From Streptomyces cylindrosporus (GTDB lineage Bacteria > Actinomycetota > Actinomycetes > Streptomycetales > Streptomycetaceae), in NCBI RefSeq assembly GCF_022698165.1, contig NZ_JALDAY010000009.1:62001-126000 (forward strand): a stretch of DNA of 64,000 nucleotides, read 5' to 3'. A program made the position numbers and the translations under genes. The notes below the pieces were generated by a model. That model did no database searches and had not been told where the DNA came from. It saw only the letters and a program-made list of their open reading frames with translations. Below are positions 58,792-64,000 of this stretch, piece by piece. Each line of letters starts with the position of its first letter. The first letter of the stretch is position 1.

Positions 58792-59978
58792 CGGCGGGCA
58801 CGGCGCAGGATTCCGCTCGCCTGCTCGCCGCGCTGGCGGCCGCCGCCGAGGACCGGATCGTCTTCGACCTGACCGGGATCGAGGAGCGCTACGAGGCGCT
58901 GCGGCGCGAACTGCCCGGCGTGGACGTCCGGTTCGCGATGAAGGCCTGCCCGGTCGACGAGGTGCTCGCGTGCCTCGCCGGGAAGGGCGCCGGAGTCGAC
59001 GGCGCGAGTCCGCGCGAACTGGAGCAGGCGCTGCGCGCGGGGGTGCCGGTCGGCAGGACGCACTACGGCAACACCGTGAAGTCCGACCGGGACATCGCGG
59101 ACGCCCACCGGCTGGGGGTCAGGGACTTCGCGACCGACAGCCTGGAGGACGTGGCCGCCATCGCCGCCCACGCTCCCGGGGCCCGCGTCTTCTGCAGGCT
59201 CGCGACCAGCGGAGAAGGGGCGCTGTGGGGGCTCAGCAACAAGTTCGGCTGCTCACCGGAGGACGCCGTGCGGATCATGGAGGCGGCCCGGGAGCGGGGG
59301 CTCGTACCCTCCGGCCTGTCCGTGCACGTCGGTTCGCAGCAGATGACCGCGGACGCCTGGCGCAGCGCGGTCGAGTGCCTGGCGGACGTACTGGCCGTGC
59401 TGCGGCGGCGCGGGATCGTTCTGTCCCATGTCAACCTGGGCGGCGGTCTGCCCGCCCTCGGCTACCTCGACCGGTTCGGCACGCCCCTCGACCCGCCCCT
59501 CGACAAGATCTTCGCCGTGATCCGCGAGGGCATGCGGCACCTGAGGAAGGCGCACGGCCAGGACCTCCAGTTCGTGCTGGAGCCGGGGCGTCACCTCGTC
59601 GCCGACCACGGTGCCATCCGGACGCACGTGGCGCGGCTCGCGAAGCGGCGGGGACCGGACGGCGAACGCCAGTACTGGCTCTACCTGGCCTGCGGCAAGT
59701 TCAACGGCCTGTACGAGCTGGACGCGCTGCAGTACCGGCTCGTCTTCCCCACGCACCCCGAGGCCGCGCTGGTCCCCGCCGTCGTCGCCGGGCCCACCTG
59801 CGACAGCGACGACGCCTACCCGCAGGAGCACGGCCTCGTCCACGTCCCGAAGGACCTGGCCTCGGGCGACCCTGTCTGGGTCCTGTCCAGCGGCGCCTAT
59901 GCGATCAGCTACACGACCCAGGGCTTCAACGGCTTCGACCCGCTGCCGTACGCCTTCACCCGCGAGGAACGGTCATGA
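58788..59978 (+). CDS. Fold-type III PLP-dependent decarboxylase (ornithine/diaminopimelate decarboxylase family)
   Basis: A 396-aa decarboxylase of the alanine-racemase-like fold. The PLP lysine is in RFAMKACP near residue 50; phosphate-binding and substrate motifs are SVHVGSQ, VNLGGGLPA and EPGRHLVA. The C-terminal motif GPTCDSDD carries the catalytic Cys/Asp and resembles eukaryotic-type ornithine decarboxylase (GPTCDxxD) more than DAP decarboxylase (CESGD). It would decarboxylate an ornithine-, lysine- or diaminobutyrate-like substrate to an amine. The GTG start overlaps the DUF6271 stop; the stop overlaps the GNAT start by 4 bp. No lysA context is present. Confidence 0.9.
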   Translation: MTAGTAQDSARLLAALAAAAEDRIVFDLTGIEERYEALRRELPGVDVRFAMKACPVDEVLACLAGKGAGVDGASPRELEQALRAGVPVGRTHYGNTVKSDRDIADAHRLGVRDFATDSLEDVAAIAAHAPGARVFCRLATSGEGALWGLSNKFGCSPEDAVRIMEAARERGLVPSGLSVHVGSQQMTADAWRSAVECLADVLAVLRRRGIVLSHVNLGGGLPALGYLDRFGTPLDPPLDKIFAVIREGMRHLRKAHGQDLQFVLEPGRHLVADHGAIRTHVARLAKRRGPDGERQYWLYLACGKFNGLYELDALQYRLVFPTHPEAALVPAVVAGPTCDSDDAYPQEHGLVHVPKDLASGDPVWVLSSGAYAISYTTQGFNGFDPLPYAFTREERS

Positions 59979-60505
59979 GCGGCGACGGCGTGCGCATACG
60001 CCACCTCGCCGACGCCGACTGGGACGCCGTCGTCGAGCTGGAGTCCCACGCCTACGCGGCACTGGGCCTCTCGGAGGGACGCGCGGCGCTGCGGTCCAGG
60101 GCGGACGCGTCGCCCGAGACGTGTTTCGTCCTGGACGTCGGCGGTCAGCCGGCCGGGTACCTGCTGGCGCTGCCGTATCCGCCCTTCAAGTACCCGGACC
60201 TGGAGCGGTCGGAGCCGGCCGGTGCGCGCGCCACGCGCAATCTGCACCTGCACGACCTCGTCGTCACGGAGCGGCTGCGCGGCCGGGGACTCGGGCAGTG
60301 CCTCCTCGAACACCTGTCCCTGGCCGCCGGTGCACGCGGGTTCGAGCGGATCTCGCTGATCGCCGTCGGCCGCAGTGAGCGGTTCTGGTCGGCGCGCGGC
60401 TTCACCGCGTATCCGGGGATCGCCCCGGGCGGTTACGGCGCGAACGCCGTCTACATGTCCAGATCGACGAAGCGAGCCGCTGATGCGTGTGTCCCCACCC
60501 CATGA
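59975..60505 (+). CDS. GNAT-family N-acetyltransferase
   Basis: A 176-aa acetyltransferase. The acetyl-CoA pyrophosphate-binding motif is RLRGRGLGQCLLEHL near residue 110, after the strand LHLHDLVVTE; the C-terminal strand FERISLIAVG and the ARGFTAYP loop complete the fold. It probably acylates the amine made by the upstream decarboxylase, or gives self-resistance. It overlaps the decarboxylase by 4 bp (ATGA) and the MFS gene by 23 bp, so tight co-expression is ensured. Confidence 0.9.
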   Translation: MSGDGVRIRHLADADWDAVVELESHAYAALGLSEGRAALRSRADASPETCFVLDVGGQPAGYLLALPYPPFKYPDLERSEPAGARATRNLHLHDLVVTERLRGRGLGQCLLEHLSLAAGARGFERISLIAVGRSERFWSARGFTAYPGIAPGGYGANAVYMSRSTKRAADACVPTP

Positions 60506-61661
60506 CCCCTTCCGCCGCGGGCAGTTGGCGATCGCCGCGCTGTTCTGCTCCCTCGGCTTCCAGTACGCCACCTGGGCCGCTCGGATCCCCGCGATCAAGG
60601 CGGACCTCGGGCTGACCGCGGCGGAGGTGGGCGTGCTGCTGATGGCGGCCGGAATCGGCGCGGTGGCGTCGTTTCCGCTGGTGCCGGTGGTGATGAGACG
60701 GCTGGGCTCGGCACGGCTGGCACTGCTGTCGACGCTCTGCCTGACCGGGCTGCTCCTGGCCCTGGCCGTGGCGCCGGACTACCCGCTCGCACTGCTGGTC
60801 ATGGTCGCCGACGGGGTGTTCGTGGGCTGTCTGAACGTCGCCATGAACGCGCAGGGCGCGGCCCTGGAGACACGGTACGAACGCAACACCATGGCCAGAC
60901 TGCACGCGACCTTCAGCGCCGGCTCGCTGCTCGCGGCGCTGCTGGCCTCCGGCATGAACGCGGTGACCTCCTCCGTGGCCGCGCACTTCGGCGTGGCGGC
61001 CGTACTCCTCGTACTGCTGGCCGCGGTGGCCCGCTCGGGCCTGCTCCAGGAAGACGCACCCGCCGAGGAGGAGCCGAAGGCGAAGAAGGCGCGCGGTGCG
61101 TGGAGTCTGCCGTCGCGGGTGACGCTCTGGATGTGCTGCGCCATGGCGTTCGGCACGGTGACCGAGGGCGCCATGAACGACTGGTCGGCCCTCTACCTGC
61201 GCGAAGTCGCCAAGGCCTCAGCGGAGTTGGCGCCCATGGGCATCGCCGTGGTGTCGGGCATGATGGTCGTCGCCCGCCTCTTCGCCGACGGCTGGCGAAG
61301 CCGCTGGGGGGACGGGCGGGTCGTCCTGTCCGGCAGCGCGCTGGCCGCCGCCGGGCTGGTCTTCGCCCTGGTGAGCGGGGGAGTGGCACCGGCGCTCATC
61401 GGTTTCGCCTGCGTCGGCCTCGGCTGCGCGGCCGTGACACCGTGCGTGTACGTGGCGGCGGCGAAACAGGGCTCGCAGGCACTGGCCCTGGTCGCCGCCA
61501 TGGGCACGACGGGCCTGCTGGCCGGGCCACCGGTCATCGGCTTCGTGGCGAACGCGAGCAGCCTGGTGTGGGGGCTGGCGGTCGTCGCGGCGGCGGCGGT
61601 CGTGGTGTCCGTGTGCAGTACGCGGATCCGGTGGACGCCGGTGAGCGCTGACGTCACGTGA
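60483..61661 (+). CDS. MFS exporter of the cassette (YbjJ-like)
   Basis: A 392-aa major-facilitator protein with about 12 helices. The N-terminal FQYATWAARIPAIKADLGLT resembles the YbjJ-like group, and a charged cytoplasmic loop around residue 190 (EDAPAEEEPKAKKARG) separates the two six-helix halves. As the last gene of a biosynthetic-looking operon it most likely exports the product; import is not excluded. ATG 60483 lies inside the GNAT gene (23-bp overlap). Confidence 0.92.
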   Translation: MRVSPPHDPFRRGQLAIAALFCSLGFQYATWAARIPAIKADLGLTAAEVGVLLMAAGIGAVASFPLVPVVMRRLGSARLALLSTLCLTGLLLALAVAPDYPLALLVMVADGVFVGCLNVAMNAQGAALETRYERNTMARLHATFSAGSLLAALLASGMNAVTSSVAAHFGVAAVLLVLLAAVARSGLLQEDAPAEEEPKAKKARGAWSLPSRVTLWMCCAMAFGTVTEGAMNDWSALYLREVAKASAELAPMGIAVVSGMMVVARLFADGWRSRWGDGRVVLSGSALAAAGLVFALVSGGVAPALIGFACVGLGCAAVTPCVYVAAAKQGSQALALVAAMGTTGLLAGPPVIGFVANASSLVWGLAVVAAAAVVVSVCSTRIRWTPVSADVT

Positions 61662-61941
61662 CGACGGTCAGGCGCGGAGGTTGTCGACGGGGTCCTGGAT
61701 CCGCACGCAGGTCCGCGGAGGACCACGAGTACGAGATCGCCCGCGCCGGGGAGCCGCCCAACACGTCGTGATCGAAGGCGCGTTGACTTTCGACGTCGAC
61801 GAGGGGCCCGGCCTGTGTCCCGCCGGCCGGGCGGACGCGCACCTCCGGACGCTCCGCCTCCACGCAACAGCCGTCCCGGCACAGCAGAGAACCGAGCGGC
61901 GGCTTTGTTCAATTGTGGTGTGTGCTTTGCTGCTTGTTGCG

Positions 61942-61970
61942 TTGTTCCGTTCCCGGGGTACTCCTAGCGT
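61942..61970 (+). promoter_or_regulatory. Candidate housekeeping promoter for the MHS/SHS transporter
   Basis: TTGTTC (61942-61947) and TAGCGT (61965-61970) are separated by 17 bases, close to a HrdB-type promoter, and end 28 bp before the transporter start. The remainder of 61662-61998 (337 bp) shows no supportable gene; a short open stretch ending at a TGA near 61770 has no identifiable domain. Confidence 0.5.
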
Positions 61971-61998
61971 GACCTGCGGAGTCGTGGGAAGGGCAGGC

Positions 61999-63261
61999 AT
62001 GTTGAAGACTGTGCGGGAGCAAGCCGGTGGTCTGACCAAGGATCAGCGCAACGCATTCGTCGCCGCCTATCTGGGCTGGGCGATGGACGCCTTCGACTAC
62101 TTCCTCGTCGTCCTCGTCTACAGCGAGATCGCCGACGACTTCCATGTCTCCCTCACCGACATGGCCTTCCTGACCACCGCCACCCTCATGATGCGGCCGG
62201 TCGGAGCCCTGGTCTTCGGGATGTGGGCGGACCGGAAGGGCCGGCGCGTACCGCTCATGGTGGACGTGGTCTTCTACTCGGTCGTCGGGTTCGCCTGTGC
62301 CTTCGCCCCCAACTACGCCGTGCTGCTGGTGCTGCGTCTGCTGTACGGCATCGGCATGGGCGGCGAGTGGGGACTCGGGGCGGCTCTCGCGATGGAGAAG
62401 ATCCCCGCGGAACGGCGCGGGTTCTGGTCGGGGCTGCTGCAGAGCGGCTACTCGCTCGGGTATCTGCTCGCCGCCGTCGCGTTCTTCGTCATCGAACCCG
62501 CCTTCGGCTGGCGCGGATTGTTCGCCTTCAGCCTCGTACCCGCCCTGGTCGCCCTGTGGGTGCGGGCCCGGGTGGAGGAGAGCGAGGTGTGGGAGAAGAG
62601 CGTCGCCGTCAACCGCACGCCCGCGTACCAGGTGTTCAGGAACCCGGCCGTGCTCAAGCGCTTCGTGTACCTCGTGGCGCTGATGACCGCCTTCAACTGG
62701 ATGTCGCACGGCACCCAGGACGTCTACCCGACCTTCGTGAAGAAGGGCCTCGGTCTGTCGCCGGACACCGCCATCGCCATCGCGGTCGTCTACAACGTCG
62801 GCGCCATCATCGGCGGCGCCCTGCTCGGCGCCTACTCCGAGCGGCTCGGCCGGCGTCGCACGATCATGGTCGCGGCGGCCGCGGGCCTGGTGGTCGTCCC
62901 CTTCTTCGTGCTGTCCACGACCGTCGGCTGGCTGATGCTCTCCTCCTTCCTGATGCAGCTGTGCGTCCAGGGAGCGTGGGGCGTCATCCCCGCCCACCTC
63001 ACCGAGATGAGCCCGGACGCCATCCGCGGCTTCTACCCCGGCGTCACCTACCAGCTCGGCAATCTGATCGCCGCGCTCAACCTGCCCATCCAGGAGGCGA
63101 TCGCCGACCACCACGGCTATCCGGCGGCGATGACCTGGACCGTCGTACCCGCCCTGACCGCGGTGATCGTGCTGAGTGCCGTCGGCAGGGAGGCCAAGGG
63201 CATCCGCTTCGGCAGCGCGGGCACCCAGGCGCCGAGCACCGCGGCGGCCGACACCGTGTAG
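61999..63261 (+). CDS. MFS carboxylate:H+ symporter (SHS/NanT-like)
   Basis: A 420-aa MFS protein with 12 helices. The opening LTKDQRNAFVAAYLGWAMDAFDYFLVVLV is typical of the sialate/lactate:H+ symporter group, and the loop 2-3 motif GMWADRKGRRVPL is the MFS signature. IGMGGEWGLGAALAMEKIP (helix 5 region) and the second signature GAYSERLGRRRTI are present. Such transporters import sialic acid, lactate or pyruvate. It is separated from the preceding cassette by 337 bp and a promoter of its own, so it is not part of that operon. ATG 61999. Confidence 0.92.
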   Translation: MLKTVREQAGGLTKDQRNAFVAAYLGWAMDAFDYFLVVLVYSEIADDFHVSLTDMAFLTTATLMMRPVGALVFGMWADRKGRRVPLMVDVVFYSVVGFACAFAPNYAVLLVLRLLYGIGMGGEWGLGAALAMEKIPAERRGFWSGLLQSGYSLGYLLAAVAFFVIEPAFGWRGLFAFSLVPALVALWVRARVEESEVWEKSVAVNRTPAYQVFRNPAVLKRFVYLVALMTAFNWMSHGTQDVYPTFVKKGLGLSPDTAIAIAVVYNVGAIIGGALLGAYSERLGRRRTIMVAAAAGLVVVPFFVLSTTVGWLMLSSFLMQLCVQGAWGVIPAHLTEMSPDAIRGFYPGVTYQLGNLIAALNLPIQEAIADHHGYPAAMTWTVVPALTAVIVLSAVGREAKGIRFGSAGTQAPSTAAADTV

Positions 63262-63269
63262 CCCGGGAA

Positions 63270-63869
63270 GGGCCGGTCGGCACGCCGCGGGCTCGGCCCG
63301 GACGGCTCGACGGAGAACGGTACCTCGAAGCACCGGCCCGCCTTGGCCGTGCTCGCGAGGGTCAGCTCAGGGGAGTAGCGGACGACGGACAGCGGCACCG
63401 CGGTGAAGCCGTCCTCGGAGGTCTTGGCCGAGGCACCGGGACGCTCTTGTCCAGCGAGGCCTTCCGCCTGGCGTCCAGCCAGAGCTTCCGCACGCCGGTC
63501 GCGGCGGTGAACCTCGCTGTCCCCTTGCCGGAGTTGTGGGTCACAGCCCGTCAGAAGTCGGTGCCGCGCTTCTTCGCGCAGCGCATCGCCCGGCCGTTGA
63601 CGACGGGCAACGGGCGGCCCATGTGAGCACCGGCCTCGGTGAACGGGCCGGTCGAGGGGGCCTTGTCGCCGCGGAAGGTGACGATGAGCGGGAGGTCGGA
63701 GCGGCCCGCGTCGTCGTACCCGTCCTTCACCGGCTGGGTCACGTCGACCAGCCGTACATCCAACTTATTCTGTGCCAACAGGAGTTGCCGGCAGTCCGGA
63801 CAGCGCGAGGGCCAGGGCGGCGACACCGCCCGCGACGGCCGCACGTCTGTGTCTTGCGCGTAACTCCAC
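63270..63869 (-). pseudogene. Decayed S8 (subtilisin-like) secreted protease, catalytic domain deleted
   Basis: Pieces of a Streptomyces S8 protease are recognisable on the minus strand. They are a GTG start at 63869 behind AGGAG; a signal peptide (HRRAAVAGGVAALALALSGLPA); after a frameshift, the propeptide strand LDVRLVDVTQPVKDGYDDA and a stop codon at 63551; then VRKLWLDARRKASLDKSV. That last motif normally directly precedes the catalytic Asp region, yet here the sequence jumps by a further frameshift to a C-terminal domain fragment (GFTAVPLSVVRYSPELTLAS). The whole Asp-His-Ser catalytic domain is missing. A TTA is the third codon. Confidence 0.75.
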
Positions 63870-63933
63870 TACAGCTCCTGGTGATTGGGAACAAGAAGGA
63901 AATAAGGGGGGATCGGGGGATCCCGGCCCGCCG

Positions 63934-64000
63934 TCAGGGCGCGGCGGGGCCGGTGATGAGCCGGCCCTCGGCGTCATAGGGCCAGACATTGGGGACGCAG
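63934..64000 (-). CDS. C-terminal end of a protein (partial, 5' part beyond window)
   Basis: The last 21 codons of a gene entering from the right edge: the frame ends NVWPYDAEGRLITGPAAP then TGA (stop at 63934-63936). The NVxPYDAEGxxLTG pattern recurs at the C-terminus of some Streptomyces membrane proteins, but too little is visible for a name. Confidence 0.5.
   Translation of the reverse strand, partial: CVPNVWPYDAEGRLITGPAAP

Noticed and set aside
61672..61770. Short open stretch ending EIARAGEPPNTS as a possible gene remnant
   Set aside because: No start, no domain and poor codon use in its first part; too short to call a pseudogene.
61999..63261. SHS-type MFS transporter as sixth gene of the cassette
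   Set aside because: A 337-bp gap with its own -35/-10 candidate separates it, and its family imports carboxylates.
1..64000. tRNA, rRNA, tmRNA, CRISPR arrays, transposases, integrases and att sites
   Set aside because: Both strands were read for these; no cloverleaf-type sequence, regularly spaced repeat-spacer array or recombinase motif was recognised. The tandem repeats at 4583 and 8086 have no spacers and are not CRISPR.

Overview
The window is a chromosomal segment of a Streptomyces (or very close actinomycete). Supporting signs are the very high G+C with G/C-ending codons, frequent GTG starts, ATGA/GTGA start-stop overlaps, a four-gene conservon (cvn) operon, a DUF5709 protein, a Streptomyces-type xylose isomerase, candidate DasR (dre-like) sites and a TTA codon in an accessory gene. 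No tRNA, rRNA, CRISPR array, phage gene or intact insertion sequence was found.

Layout, left to right. 1-4.4 kb: a GAF-domain regulator (cut by the left edge), a secreted peptidoglycan amidase, and an acetamidase/formamidase-APC permease pair. 4.4-9.4 kb: a 23-bp tandem repeat, a nitrobindin-like haem protein, and the xylose locus: ROK regulator and xylB in one direction, xylA divergent, with a 21-bp tandem repeat between them. 9.4-23 kb: mostly housekeeping or hypothetical genes, including a proline-rich membrane protein, a secreted phytase-like esterase, a coupled SNF2 helicase/SWIM zinc-finger pair, a fatty-acid desaturase, a secreted alpha/beta hydrolase, a PadR regulator with a divergent hydrolase, a methyltransferase and an MHYT membrane sensor. 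23-28.4 kb: a conservon (sensor kinase, roadblock protein, DUF742 protein, small GTPase) followed by a PPOX oxidoreductase and a second, very similar roadblock protein. 28.5-38.5 kb: thioesterase II, a Ski2-like helicase, a YdjM-like protein, ribosomal protein L31 type B, an ECF sigma/anti-sigma pair divergent from a secreted-repeat lipoprotein, and an FAD aromatic hydroxylase. 38.7-48.4 kb: a heterodimeric ABC exporter with complementary degenerate ATPase motifs, an L,D-transpeptidase-like lipoprotein, a dicarboxylate symporter, a MarR regulator divergent from a second ABC exporter, and a short MltG. 48.4-52.5 kb: a sulfonate-type ABC operon (permease, ATPase, binding protein) ending in a flavin monooxygenase and preceded by a cysteine-rich leader peptide and hairpin. 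52.5-56.1 kb: YjbQ, a GH76 mannanase behind a LacI-type palindrome, and a GH3/NagZ hexosaminidase.

The most unusual region is 56.4-61.7 kb. Five overlapping genes in one direction encode a PhyH-type Fe(II)/2-oxoglutarate dioxygenase, a DUF6271-like protein with glycosyltransferase features, an ornithine-decarboxylase-type PLP decarboxylase, a GNAT acetyltransferase and an MFS exporter. The second gene has an in-frame TTA (bldA) codon, and the shared upstream region carries two dre-like DasR sites. I read this as a compact, developmentally controlled small-molecule cassette of unknown product. It is followed by an SHS-type MFS importer and a decayed subtilisin-like (S8) protease gene that has lost its catalytic domain.
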